From: Bradyrhizobium sp. BRP22
Lineage (GTDB): Bacteria; Pseudomonadota; Alphaproteobacteria; Rhizobiales; Xanthobacteraceae
Reading direction: 5' to 3'
Assembly (NCBI RefSeq): GCF_020194175.1
Contig: NZ_JADYVX010000021.1
Coordinates: 1-64,000, forward strand
DNA length: 64,000 nt
Position numbers and translations under genes: made by a program. Within the stretch, counting starts at the first letter, position 1. Every line of letters begins with the position of its first letter. Positions 24,426 through 32,280 of this stretch are shown one piece after another. The notes below the pieces were generated by a model that saw only the letters and a program-made list of their open reading frames with translations, was not told where the DNA came from and made no database searches.

Positions 24426-25189
24426 CCCTGGCTTCCCCGCTGCTCTCAGCCGTTCCCGGCCTGCGCCACGCCTTCTTCTCGCGCGAAGGCGGCGTGTCCG
24501 AAGGGATCTATGCCGGCCTCAACGGCGGCATCGGCTCCAATGACGATGCCAACAACGTCGCGGAAAACCGCCGGCGCATGGCCGAGCGCATGGGCGTTCA
24601 ACCCGATCGCCTGCTCACGCTCTATCAGGTGCATTCGCCCGATGTCGTGGTCGCAACCACGCCATGGGCGAGCAATGCGCGGCCGAAGGCCGACGCCATT
24701 GTCACCCGCAATGAGAACCTTGCGATCGGCGTCACCGCGGCCGACTGCGGGCCGATCCTGTTTGTCGATCCGAATGCGCGCGTGATCGGCGCGGCCCATG
24801 CCGGCTGGAAGGGCGCGCTCACCGGCGTGTTGGAATCCACCGTCAAGGCGATGGAAAGGCTAGGTGCCGACCGCGGTAGCATCGTCGCCGCGATCGGGCC
24901 CCTGATCCGCCAGCCCTCCTATGAAGTGGGGCCCGAATTCGTTGCGCGCTTTCTGGAGGCCGATGCGGACAACGCCCTGTTCTTCCTGCCCGGCGAACGC
25001 GAAGGGCATGCCATGTTCGACCTCGGCGGTTACATTCGGATGCGGCTGGAGAACGCCGGTATCCTGATGATTGACGACACCGGCATCGACACCTATTCGG
25101 ACGAGCGCTTCTACAGCTACCGCCGCTCGGTGCATCGGAAGGAAGGCGATTATGGCCGCCACGTTCACGCCATCGCCCTGGAAAAATGA
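24422..25189 (+). CDS. pgeF: Laccase-domain protein PgeF (peptidoglycan editing / polyphenol oxidase)
   Basis: A 255-residue protein of the YfiH/PgeF family. The copper/zinc ligand motifs are TAADCGPILF (Cys near 104), GAAHAGWKG (His near 121) and a third His near the start (YQVHSPDVV, near 70). In E. coli PgeF removes misincorporated amino acids from peptidoglycan precursors and was earlier called a multicopper polyphenol oxidase. The start ATG overlaps the stop of the methyltransferase (ATGA), so translation is coupled; lgt-midA-pgeF is a common alphaproteobacterial order. Confidence 0.94.
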   Translation: MTLASPLLSAVPGLRHAFFSREGGVSEGIYAGLNGGIGSNDDANNVAENRRRMAERMGVQPDRLLTLYQVHSPDVVVATTPWASNARPKADAIVTRNENLAIGVTAADCGPILFVDPNARVIGAAHAGWKGALTGVLESTVKAMERLGADRGSIVAAIGPLIRQPSYEVGPEFVARFLEADADNALFFLPGEREGHAMFDLGGYIRMRLENAGILMIDDTGIDTYSDERFYSYRRSVHRKEGDYGRHVHAIALEK

Positions 25190-25282
25190 CTGCAGCCAGC
25201 GCAAGTGCTTAAACTTCAACGAAAATTTCGATCAATGTCCGGAATCTGCCGAATAAGCGCTGTGGCCGCGACGCCCTAGACC

Positions 25283-25298
25283 TTAACGTATTTTAACG
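25283..25298 (+). promoter_or_regulatory. TTAACG direct repeat upstream of the lipoprotein gene
   Basis: TTAACG TATT TTAACG: two identical hexamers 10 bases apart, one helical turn, 12 bases before the first ATG. The half site resembles a CtrA half-box, but spacing is six bases, not the canonical seven. It may be an operator or part of the promoter. Confidence 0.3.
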
Positions 25299-25309
25299 AT
25301 ATCCGGGGG

Positions 25310-25918
25310 ATGATGAGCGACACCATCGTCACCCTGTCCCGAATTACGCGCGCCGCGATGGCCGCAACGTTGCTGCTCGCGGCCTGCGCGCTCGGCGGTT
25401 GCGCCAACAGTGGCGCGGCGAGCAATTCCTATGCGATGGCCGGCGCGAGCGGTTCGACGGTCGCGTTCGAATCGATCGACGGCCCGCCGCCGCAGGTGTT
25501 CGACCGCATGGTGGGCGTGCTGGACAGCGAATCGAAACTCCGCGATCTCGCGATCGTCTCGCGCGAAGGTACGGCCGCCTACCGCGTGCGCAGCTATCTC
25601 TCGGCGCAGGTCGTGCGCGGCAAGACTGTCATCGCCTGGGTCTGGGACGTCTATGACGCCAACCAGCAGCGCGCGCTGCGTCTCTCCGGCGAAGAAGCGG
25701 CCGGCAAGTCGGGCCGTGACGCATGGGCTTCCGCCGACGACCTTGTCCTGCGCAAGATCGCACAAGCGGGCTTGAGCGGTCTCAGCAATATGATCAATGG
25801 CGGCCCGACTGACGCGCGGCCACCCGCCTCGGCACCCAGCCGGCAGGGACCTGCGGTCGCGAGCGCTCCCGCACCCGAAGAATCCGGGGCGGTAGCTCTC
25901 GGCTACAGCGCTAACTAA
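25310..25918 (+). CDS. Lipoprotein of unknown function
   Basis: A 202-residue exported protein with a type-II signal peptide: basic start, hydrophobic core MAATLLLAACA and lipobox LGGC (Cys at about 31), followed by a Ser-rich linker. Matched substrate for the Lgt/LspA enzymes encoded in this window. The mature domain (STVAFESIDGPPPQVFDRMV ... RVRSYLSAQVVRGKTVIAWV WDVYDANQQRA) looks like a conserved periplasmic domain of rhizobiales proteins; the C-terminus is Ala/Pro-rich. Start could be 25310 or 25313. Confidence 0.85.
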   Translation: MMSDTIVTLSRITRAAMAATLLLAACALGGCANSGAASNSYAMAGASGSTVAFESIDGPPPQVFDRMVGVLDSESKLRDLAIVSREGTAAYRVRSYLSAQVVRGKTVIAWVWDVYDANQQRALRLSGEEAAGKSGRDAWASADDLVLRKIAQAGLSGLSNMINGGPTDARPPASAPSRQGPAVASAPAPEESGAVALGYSAN

Positions 25919-26085
25919 ACGTTCGGGATAGTCAAAAAGCTGTCATTTTTTGGCCGGGATAACGGGTGTGACGGGTTGCCGCTGCGTCATCCCCCTGATA
26001 TCTCGTCGCCCATCGAAACCCGCCGGTTCTGTAGGTACTTGAGATGTTGGACATGGTATCGAGCAAACCCCGGGGAGAAGCGTCC

Positions 26086-27039
26086 ATGTCGGCCAAGAAC
26101 GGCGCAATCAAGCTGGTAGCTGGCAATTCCAACCCTGTGCTGGCGCAGCAGATCGCCGACGGGCTTGGGATGTCCCTGACCAAGGCGGTGGTCCGGCGCT
26201 TCGCTGATATGGAGATCTTCGTCGAGATCCAGGAAAACGTCCGCGGCTCCGATGTCTTCATCCTGCAGTCGACGTCGTTTCCGGCCAACGACCATCTGAT
26301 GGAACTCCTGATCATCACCGACGCGCTGCGCCGGGCTTCCGCGCGCCGCATCACGGCGGTCGTGCCCTATTTCGGCTATGCGCGGCAGGACCGCAAATCG
26401 GGCTCGCGTACCCCAATCTCGGCGAAGCTGGTCGCCAACCTGATCACCCATGCCGGCGCCGACCGCGTGATGACGCTCGATCTGCATGCCGGCCAGATCC
26501 AGGGTTTCTTCGATATCCCGACCGACAATCTCTACGCCTCGCCGGTGATGGTCCGCGATATCCGCGACCGCTTCGCGCTGAGCAATGTGATGGTGGTGTC
26601 GCCCGACGTCGGCGGCGTGGTCCGCGCGCGCGGCCTCGCCAAACGCATCAACACGCCGCTGGCCATCATCGACAAGCGTCGTGAGCGGCCGGGCGAATCG
26701 GAAGTGATGAACGTGATCGGCGATGTCGCCGGCTACACCTGCATCCTCGTCGATGACATCGTGGATTCCGGCGGCACGCTGGTGAACGCGGCCGACGCCC
26801 TGATCGCCAACGGCGCCAAGGAAGTGTTCGCCTATATCACCCATGGCGTCTTGTCCGGCGGCGCCGCAGCGCGCATCGCCTCGTCCAAGCTGAAAGAGCT
26901 CGTCATCACCGACTCGATCCTGCCGACCGAGGCGGTGAGGAATTCCGCCAACATCCGCACCCTCTCGATCGCCGGCCTGATCTCCGAGGCGATCGCCCGC
27001 ACCGCTGCGGAAGAGTCGGTGTCGAGTTTGTTCGACTAA
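26086..27039 (+). CDS. prs: Ribose-phosphate pyrophosphokinase
   Basis: A 317-residue enzyme making PRPP from ribose 5-phosphate and ATP for nucleotide, His and Trp synthesis. The class-I signatures are YARQDRKSGSRTPISAK near residue 101 (ATP and ribose-5-P binding), DLHAGQIQGFFDIP near 134 and the PRPP loop LVDDIVDSGGTL near 221. The start at 26086 (GGGGAGA 8 bases upstream) gives the normal length; upstream in-frame codons lack homology. A large hairpin repeat (27054-27165) follows and may terminate it. Confidence 0.97.
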   Translation: MSAKNGAIKLVAGNSNPVLAQQIADGLGMSLTKAVVRRFADMEIFVEIQENVRGSDVFILQSTSFPANDHLMELLIITDALRRASARRITAVVPYFGYARQDRKSGSRTPISAKLVANLITHAGADRVMTLDLHAGQIQGFFDIPTDNLYASPVMVRDIRDRFALSNVMVVSPDVGGVVRARGLAKRINTPLAIIDKRRERPGESEVMNVIGDVAGYTCILVDDIVDSGGTLVNAADALIANGAKEVFAYITHGVLSGGAAARIASSKLKELVITDSILPTEAVRNSANIRTLSIAGLISEAIARTAAEESVSSLFD

Positions 27040-27053
27040 ACATCCCAAGCCCC

Positions 27054-27165
27054 GTCATTCCGGGGCGCGCGTCAGCGCGAGCCCGGAATCCATTTGACCA
27101 CGGAAGACGTGCTCAATGGATTCCGGGCCTGCGTGCTTCGCACGCATCCCGGAATGACGGCGTCT
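27054..27165. repeat. Interspersed inverted repeat, family G
   Basis: CGTCATTCCGGGGCGCG ... CCCGGAATCCA is mirrored by TGGATTCCGGG...CATCCCGGAATGACG around about 30 bases. It fills the space between the convergent prs and ribH genes and can serve as a bidirectional terminator. Related short pieces lie at about 12699 and 38908. Confidence 0.8.
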
Positions 27166-27166
27166 G

Positions 27167-27754
27167 TTACCCCACGATCCCCGCGGCGACCTGGCCACGC
27201 AGGCGCTCGAGGCTGTGCAGCGTGTTGGCGCAGGCTTCCGCGACTTCGACGCCCTTGATGGCGAAATGCTTGCGGAAGAAATCGTAATGCACCTCGGTCT
27301 CATGGAACTGCTGCGGCGTCAGCACGGCCGAGAACACCGGCACCTCCGTGCGCAACTGCACGTCCATCAGCGCCTTGATCACGGTGTCGGCGACGAATTC
27401 GTGGCGGTAGATGCCGCCATCGACGACGAGGCCCGCGGCGACGATCGCCGTGTAGCGGCGCGTCTTGGCGAGGATCTGCGCATGCAGCGGAATCTCGAAC
27501 GAGCCGGGCACCTCGAACACGTCGATATTGGTGACGTGGCGCGCCTCCATCTCGGCGAGGAAGGCGATGCGGCATTCCTCCACCACGTCGCGATGCCAGG
27601 ACGATTGCACGAACGCAACCCGCTGCGGCTTGACGAAACGCGGATAGGTGGGCGCCGGCGGCAGCTCTGATGTTGTCGGCGCGGCGGCCGCGGGCGACTG
27701 GACTTCTTCGGCTTCGGGAGTTTGGACTTCGGCTTCTTGCAACATCTGATTCAT
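27167..27754 (-). CDS. ribH: 6,7-dimethyl-8-ribityllumazine synthase, type II (RibH2)
   Basis: A 195-residue enzyme condensing the ribityl-aminouracil with dihydroxybutanone phosphate, the penultimate step of riboflavin synthesis. The core matches the RibH2 type known from Brucella and Mesorhizobium: FVQSSWHRDVVEEC near 48, FEVPGSFEIPLHAQI near 79, GGIYRHEFVADTVI near 113, VPVFSAVLTPQQFHE near 138. It carries about 40 extra N-terminal residues (EAEVQTPEAEEVQSPAAAAP), disordered by composition. Strong AGAGGAA precedes the ATG. An FMN riboswitch lies in its leader (27834-27977). No other rib gene is adjacent, as usual for the RibH2 copy. Confidence 0.95.
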   Translation of the reverse strand: MNQMLQEAEVQTPEAEEVQSPAAAAPTTSELPPAPTYPRFVKPQRVAFVQSSWHRDVVEECRIAFLAEMEARHVTNIDVFEVPGSFEIPLHAQILAKTRRYTAIVAAGLVVDGGIYRHEFVADTVIKALMDVQLRTEVPVFSAVLTPQQFHETEVHYDFFRKHFAIKGVEVAEACANTLHSLERLRGQVAAGIVG

Positions 27755-27833
27755 GGCTTTCCTCTTTCAGGACCAGAATCAGGGCATACGGAAAACGACT
27801 GTAGCCACGCGCGATGGCGAGGCTGCCGCAACC

Positions 27834-27977
27834 GTTCTCTTTCATCCGGACTTTGACCGTCGGCTTCGGAGTTGCACCGAATCTGCTGACCCTTCCTCCC
27901 TGGAGGAGAAAGGCGCTCGCGGGCTTGGGCCATCAGGCCCTTACCGCCGGTGGGGACTTTCACCCCGCCCTGAGAAC
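27834..27977 (-). promoter_or_regulatory. FMN riboswitch (RFN element) upstream of ribH
   Basis: On the minus strand the leader begins TCTCAGGGCGGGGTGAAAG, continues TCCCCACCGGCGGTAA, GCCCGCGAGCGCC, GGTCAGCAGATTCGGTG, CCGAAGCCGACGGT and closes AGTCCGGATGAAAGAGA. All conserved RFN blocks are present in order, with P1 formed by GTTCTC and GAGAAC. It ends about 80 bases before the ribH ATG. No strong terminator hairpin lies between, so translational control by masking the GAGG ribosome site is more likely. FMN binding should lower ribH expression. Confidence 0.95.
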
Positions 27978-28434
27978 ATCGACCGCCCGGAATGGACGAC
28001 CTTCCCAAAGCTATTGCCAAACCCCGGCGCGCGGCAAGCGCCTTGGCATGGCGAATCGGCATGTTCCCCATGTGCCCGACGCGAGCCTTGGTGACCCCTT
28101 GACGGTCTCTTGCGCCCCTCTTGGCGACTCCCACGTGCCCTCGCCCGAGCCGAACGCGTTAACGATTGCGACGAATGCGCAAATCCGATTCCGGTTTGTT
28201 CTCGCGTTAATAATTATGGCTGCTTTGAGCTGTGGACGAGCGCGCCTTTGGCTGTGGACGGACTCGGGGCCCGGTTGCGCAGATTCCGCAAATCACATCA
28301 CTTCATCCTGGCAAGCCTCGGAGCGATCGGGAAGGCGATGGAGGGGCCTGCAGTCGGCAACCATGCGTTATCTGGTGCAGGCCGGCCTTCCGCGTGCGTA
28401 CCAACAAACTCAGAAGAACAAGGGTCGAGACGGC

Positions 28435-28932
28435 ATGTCCCTCCTCGAAGGCATAATCGATTCCGAGAACCATCCGCTCGCGGTGGTCGAGGATATTGCG
28501 GCCGATAACAACTGGGCGTTCGAGCGCGCCGGCGACGAAGTCACGATCGTCTCCAAGGGCGACTGGACCGACTATCAGCTCTCCTTCACCTGGATGAGCG
28601 AGATCGAGGCGCTGCATCTCGCCTGCGCTTTCGACATGAAGATTCCGCCGGCGCGCCGCCCCGAGGCGCAGCGGCTGATCGCCGCCATCAACGAGCAATT
28701 GTGGATCGGCCATTTCGATCTATGGACCCATACCGGCATGATCATGCACCGCCAGGCGCTGGTGCTGCCCGGCGGGCTGAACGCATCGACCGCGCAATGC
28801 GAGAGCATGCTGGTCGGCGCGATCCATGCCTGCGAGCGCTACTACCCGGCATTCCAGTTCGTGGTGTGGGCCGGCAAGACCGCGGCGGAAGCGATGAACG
28901 CCGCGATGTTCGAGACCGAGGGCGAGGCTTAG
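28435..28932 (+). CDS. YbjN-domain protein
   Basis: A 165-residue cytosolic protein of the YbjN family: SLLEGIIDSENHPLAVVEDI at the start, WTDYQLSFTWMSEIEALHLA near 46, LIAAINEQLWIGHFDLWTHT near 83, and ERYYPAFQFVVWAGKTAAEA near 135. YbjN proteins are type-III-secretion-chaperone-like folds and multicopy suppressors in E. coli; the molecular role is unclear. The start at 28435 is the ATG before the family domain. The gene-free 457 bases to the FMN riboswitch contain two GCTGTGGACG direct repeats (about 28229 and 28252) and AT-rich tracts, and should hold two divergent promoters. Confidence 0.88.
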   Translation: MSLLEGIIDSENHPLAVVEDIAADNNWAFERAGDEVTIVSKGDWTDYQLSFTWMSEIEALHLACAFDMKIPPARRPEAQRLIAAINEQLWIGHFDLWTHTGMIMHRQALVLPGGLNASTAQCESMLVGAIHACERYYPAFQFVVWAGKTAAEAMNAAMFETEGEA

Positions 28933-28961
28933 GGAACACGCCGCATCCGCGGACCCGCTGT

Positions 28962-29085
28962 CGTCCGGCCTTGAGCTGGGACCCATACCGTGTGACGCCC
29001 GCATTCAGCTAAAATGCTTGTCGCGGGTTCAACGCCTTACTAGAACCACCGGTGGTTATGGGTCCCGGGTCAAGCCCGGGACGAC
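28962..29085. repeat. Interspersed inverted repeat, family D
   Basis: GTCGTCCGGCCTTGAGCTGG GACCCATA at one side and ACCACCGGTGGTTATGGGTC CCGGGTCAAGCCCGGGACGAC at the other. The latter carries the palindrome ACCACCGGTGGT. It lies between the YbjN gene and proC; relatives at 57503-57634 and, partly, at 30353-30385. Confidence 0.75.
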
Positions 29086-29095
29086 GAGAGTGGTG

Positions 29096-29926
29096 GTGAC
29101 GCCCTTGAGCAACGACAGCGTTTTGCAGCAGATCACCGGCACCATCGCGCTTGCCGGCGCAGGCAAGATGGGTGGAGCAATGCTGACCGGCTGGCTCGCC
29201 GGAGGCCTCGATGCCGGGCGCGTCATTGTGATCGACCCGCAGCCATCGGCGGAGATCAGTGCGCTCGCGACGCAAGGCGTCCGTCTCAATCCCAAGGATG
29301 AAGGCCATGTCGACACGCTGGTGGTCGCGGTCAAGCCGCAATCGTTCCGCAGCGCCGGTGCGGCGCTGAAATCGCTTGTCGCGCCTTCGACGCTTGTGGT
29401 CTCGATCATGGCCGGAACGACGATCGCCTCGCTCGAAGAAGTCTGTGGCGGCGCGCTGGTGCGCGCGATGCCGAACACGCCGGCCTCGATCGGTCGCGGC
29501 ATCACGGTCGCGGTTGCGGCGAACAAAGTCAGCGCAACACAGCGCGCGACCGCGGATGCGCTGTTGCGCGCCACTGGCGCGGTGGAATGGGTCGACGACG
29601 AGGACCTGATGGATGCCGTGACCGCGGTCTCGGGCTCCGGTCCAGCCTATATTTTCCTGCTCGCCGAAGAGCTCGCGCGCGCCGGCATCGAGGCCGGTTT
29701 GCCGGAAGAACTCGCCGCGAGGCTGGCGCGCGCGACCGTCGCGGGCTCCGGCGAATTGCTGCACCGCTCGGACTTGCCGGCGGCGACCCTGCGGCAGAAC
29801 GTCACCTCGCCGGGCGGTACCACCGCCGCAGCGCTGGAGGTGCTGATGGCCGCCGACGGCCTGCGCCCGCTGATGATCCGCGCGATTGCGGCCGCGACCA
29901 AGCGATCAAAGGAATTGGCGAAGTAG
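29096..29926 (+). CDS. proC: Pyrroline-5-carboxylate reductase
   Basis: A 276-residue NAD(P)H-dependent enzyme, last step of proline synthesis. The Rossmann motif is LAGAGKMGGAMLTGWLAG near residue 18, VVAVKPQSF near 76, RAMPNTPASIGRG near 122, and the family signature SGSGPAYIFLLAEELARAGI plus VTSPGGTTAAALEVL near 240. The start is uncertain: three GTG codons (29090-29096) and a TTG at 29105 are in frame, the last being closest to the usual N-terminus. Upstream sequence is repeat family D. Confidence 0.94.
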   Translation: MTPLSNDSVLQQITGTIALAGAGKMGGAMLTGWLAGGLDAGRVIVIDPQPSAEISALATQGVRLNPKDEGHVDTLVVAVKPQSFRSAGAALKSLVAPSTLVVSIMAGTTIASLEEVCGGALVRAMPNTPASIGRGITVAVAANKVSATQRATADALLRATGAVEWVDDEDLMDAVTAVSGSGPAYIFLLAEELARAGIEAGLPEELAARLARATVAGSGELLHRSDLPAATLRQNVTSPGGTTAAALEVLMAADGLRPLMIRAIAAATKRSKELAK

Positions 29927-29938
29927 CGACCGACGCGC

Positions 29939-30334
29939 CTACTGCCCCGCCAGCCGCCTGGTAAAATTCTCGACATTGACGAGGCCGCGGGCGTGGCGGC
30001 CATCGCCGATCTTGCGCTCGCCGTGAAAGGCTTCGACCTCGAAGCGAATCACGCGGCGCTCGACCGCGATGACCCTTGCCGTCGTTCGTATCGATGCGCC
30101 GACCGGCGCAGCCCGGAGATGGCGGATGTCGACTTCGGTGCCGAGAGTGACCCAGCCGGGTTGAAGACAACTTCGGATGGCGTCACCGGAGGCCATCTCC
30201 ACCTCCAGGATCATCATCGGCGTGGCGTAGACCATCGGCATGCCGGGCACGAAATGCCCGACGGTGCGCTCGGGCCGCACCACGAGGATGCGCTCGGCGC
30301 TCATGCCGATCTTGATGGCGTCGCGGGCGTCCAT
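29939..30334 (-). CDS. FlK-like thioesterase (hot-dog fold)
   Basis: A 131-residue protein. The sequence ERTVGHFVPGMPMVYATPMM, ILEVEMASGDAIRSCLQPGW, TEVDIRHLRAAPVGASIRTT and RVIRFEVEAFHGERKIGDGR HARGLVNVENF follow the fluoroacetyl-CoA-thioesterase-like (FlK) pattern, including the Thr/Glu/His positions of that group. Natural substrates of most FlK-like proteins are unknown. The start at 30334 (AAGG 5 bases upstream) gives MDARDAIKIG; a start at 30304 (MSAERILVV) is possible. It is convergent with proC and downstream of the tautomerase. Confidence 0.85.
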   Translation of the reverse strand: MDARDAIKIGMSAERILVVRPERTVGHFVPGMPMVYATPMMILEVEMASGDAIRSCLQPGWVTLGTEVDIRHLRAAPVGASIRTTARVIAVERRVIRFEVEAFHGERKIGDGRHARGLVNVENFTRRLAGQ

Positions 30335-30389
30335 GAAGGCCTTCAATATAACGCCGTCGCCCCGGCCCTGAGCCGGGGACGACAGAGAA

Positions 30390-30593
30390 CTACTTCTTCG
30401 CCGCGGCGGCGCGCTCAACGAAGGTCTTGCCGCCCTTCATCTTGTGGGTGAGCGGCGCTTCGTTGATCTGGATCACAACGGCTTCGGCGTCGACGCCGAG
30501 ATTCTTGACCAGCGCCTGAGTGATGTCGCGCATCATGCCGGCCTTCTGTTCGTCGGTGCGGCCGGCGGCCATGCTCACGGTGATCTCAGGCAT
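30390..30593 (-). CDS. 4-oxalocrotonate tautomerase family protein
   Basis: A 67-residue protein. After removal of the initiator Met it exposes Pro-1 (MPEITVSMAAGRTDEQKAGM), the catalytic base of tautomerases, and ends TFVERAAAAKK. Members are hexameric or trimeric and accept enol/keto substrates; the specific substrate is not predictable. Its stop lies 55 bases from the thioesterase start on the same strand, so an operon is possible; a partial family D repeat lies between. Confidence 0.9.
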   Translation of the reverse strand: MPEITVSMAAGRTDEQKAGMMRDITQALVKNLGVDAEAVVIQINEAPLTHKMKGGKTFVERAAAAKK

Positions 30594-30707
30594 CTCTGTC
30601 TCTCCCTTTTCGCGTCCGTCATGGCCGGGCGGCCATCAGTGACCTCTCGTATCAAACAAGACGCGGATATCAGACACAAGGCCGGACGCAACGTCCCGAG
30701 CGAATGG

Positions 30708-32207
30708 CTATCCCCACGTCACGTCATGCCGCGCCAGCACTTCGCGAACTTTCGCGACGAGATCGGCCTCCGCGCAGGAGAACTGCGCCGGACGTGTTTC
30801 GCGCCATTCCTGGTTCGAAGCGATCGCAGCCGCAGCCTTCGCGCCCTCGATCAGGTCCTTGATCTGCACCTCGCCGCGCGACCTTTCATCCGAGCCCTGG
30901 ATGATGACGCAAGGCGAGTTGCGGCGATCGGCATATTTGAGCTGGTTGCCCATGTTCTTGGGGTTGCCAAGGTAGAGCTCGGCGCGGATGTTGGCGCTAC
31001 GCAATTGCGCGACCATTTTTTGATAATCCGCGACCCGCTCGCGATCGAACACAGTAACGACCACCGGCCCAAATTGCGGCCGCGTATCGAGCTTGCCGAG
31101 CAGCGTCAGCGCCGCCTGCAGCCGCGACACGCCGATCGAGAACCCTGTCGCCGGCACCGGCTCGCCGCGGAAGCGTGAAACGAGGCCGTCGTAGCGACCA
31201 CCGCCGCCGACGGAGCCGAAGCGCACGGGGCGGCCTTTTTCGTCCTTGGTGTCGAGGAGGAGTTCCACTTCGTAGACCGGGCCGGTGTAGTATTCGAGAC
31301 CGCGGACAACGGAAGGATCGATGCGGATGCGATCGCTGTAGTCAGAAGTGGCAACTAGCTGCGAAATATTCGCAAGCTCGCTGATCCCCTCCTCGCCAAT
31401 CACTGAGCCCGATACGAGCGTAAGCTTCGTGATAATTTCTTCATTAGTACCCGTTTCGGGACAAGTAGAAGCGAGCACACGGGTGATCGCAGTCTCCTCC
31501 AAACCGGCACCTTTGGTGAAGTCACCGCTTTCATCCTTACGACCTTCGCCGAGCAGAGCGCGCACTCCGTCTTCGCCCAGCCGATCAAATTTGTCGATCG
31601 CGCGCAAAACAGTCAGCCTTCGCCCGGCGTTTTCGGGACCGCCGAGGCCAATTGCTTCCAGCACCCCATCCAGCACCTTGCGGTTGTTCACCTTCACCAC
31701 ATAGCTGCCACGCGGAACGCCCAGCGCCTCCATGGTGTCCGCTGCCATCATGCACATCTCGGCGTCGGCGGCCGGCGAGCCTGAGCCCACCGTATCGGCG
31801 TCGAACTGCATGAACTGGCGGAAGCGGCCGGGGCCGGGCTTCTCGTTGCGGAAGACGTAGCCGGCGCGGTAGCTGCGATAGGGCTTCGGCAGGTGATCGA
31901 AATTCTCGGCGACGTAGCGGGCGAGCGGCGCGGTGAGGTCGTAGCGCAGCGAGATCCACTGCTCGTCGTCATCCTGGAACGAGAACACGCCCTCGTTGGG
32001 GCGGTCCTGGTCGGGCAGGAATTTGCCGAGCGCGTCGGTATATTCCATCGCCGGCGTCTCCACCGGCTCGAACCCGTAGCGCTCGAACACTTCGCGGATG
32101 GTCTCGGTCATCCGCCGCGTCGCGGCGATCGCGGTCGGCCCGCGATCTTCCAGCCCGCGCGGCAGCCGCGCCTTCAGCTTCTGCGGTTTTTTGGGTTTGT
32201 CGGCCAT
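30708..32207 (-). CDS. hisS: Histidyl-tRNA synthetase
   Basis: A 499-residue class II synthetase. Motif 1 region near 50-70, motif 2 YRAGYVFRNEKPGPGRFRQF near 114, the His-binding GLEYYTGPVYEVE near 299 and motif 3 SVGGGGRYDGLVSRF near 327; the C-terminal anticodon domain runs from about residue 375. Between motif 2 and motif 3 the insertion segment (bases about 31381-31620) has lower GC (about 55% by hand count, against 65-72% in checked flanks) and less GC-biased third positions, suggesting exchange in this domain. A hairpin lies just upstream, between hisS and ilvE. Confidence 0.97.
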   Translation of the reverse strand: MADKPKKPQKLKARLPRGLEDRGPTAIAATRRMTETIREVFERYGFEPVETPAMEYTDALGKFLPDQDRPNEGVFSFQDDDEQWISLRYDLTAPLARYVAENFDHLPKPYRSYRAGYVFRNEKPGPGRFRQFMQFDADTVGSGSPAADAEMCMMAADTMEALGVPRGSYVVKVNNRKVLDGVLEAIGLGGPENAGRRLTVLRAIDKFDRLGEDGVRALLGEGRKDESGDFTKGAGLEETAITRVLASTCPETGTNEEIITKLTLVSGSVIGEEGISELANISQLVATSDYSDRIRIDPSVVRGLEYYTGPVYEVELLLDTKDEKGRPVRFGSVGGGGRYDGLVSRFRGEPVPATGFSIGVSRLQAALTLLGKLDTRPQFGPVVVTVFDRERVADYQKMVAQLRSANIRAELYLGNPKNMGNQLKYADRRNSPCVIIQGSDERSRGEVQIKDLIEGAKAAAAIASNQEWRETRPAQFSCAEADLVAKVREVLARHDVTWG

Positions 32208-32257
32208 GGCGCGCGTTTACCAGCGGATGGAGAATGCGGCAACCGTCACGCCGAAAG

Positions 32258-32276
32258 CGGCGGAATGATTCCGCCG
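32258..32276 (-). terminator. Hairpin between ilvE and hisS
   Basis: CGGCGGAA TGA TTCCGCCG is an 8-bp stem with a three-base loop, 4 bases after the ilvE stop on the minus strand. No T-run follows, so it is a weak terminator or a processing/stability structure. Confidence 0.4.
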
Positions 32277-32280
32277 CCGG

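Noticed and set aside
27300..27845. A frame starting inside the FMN riboswitch and overlapping ribH
   Set aside because: Overlaps ribH in another frame over most of its length and has no family features; chance overlap is more likely than a leader protein.
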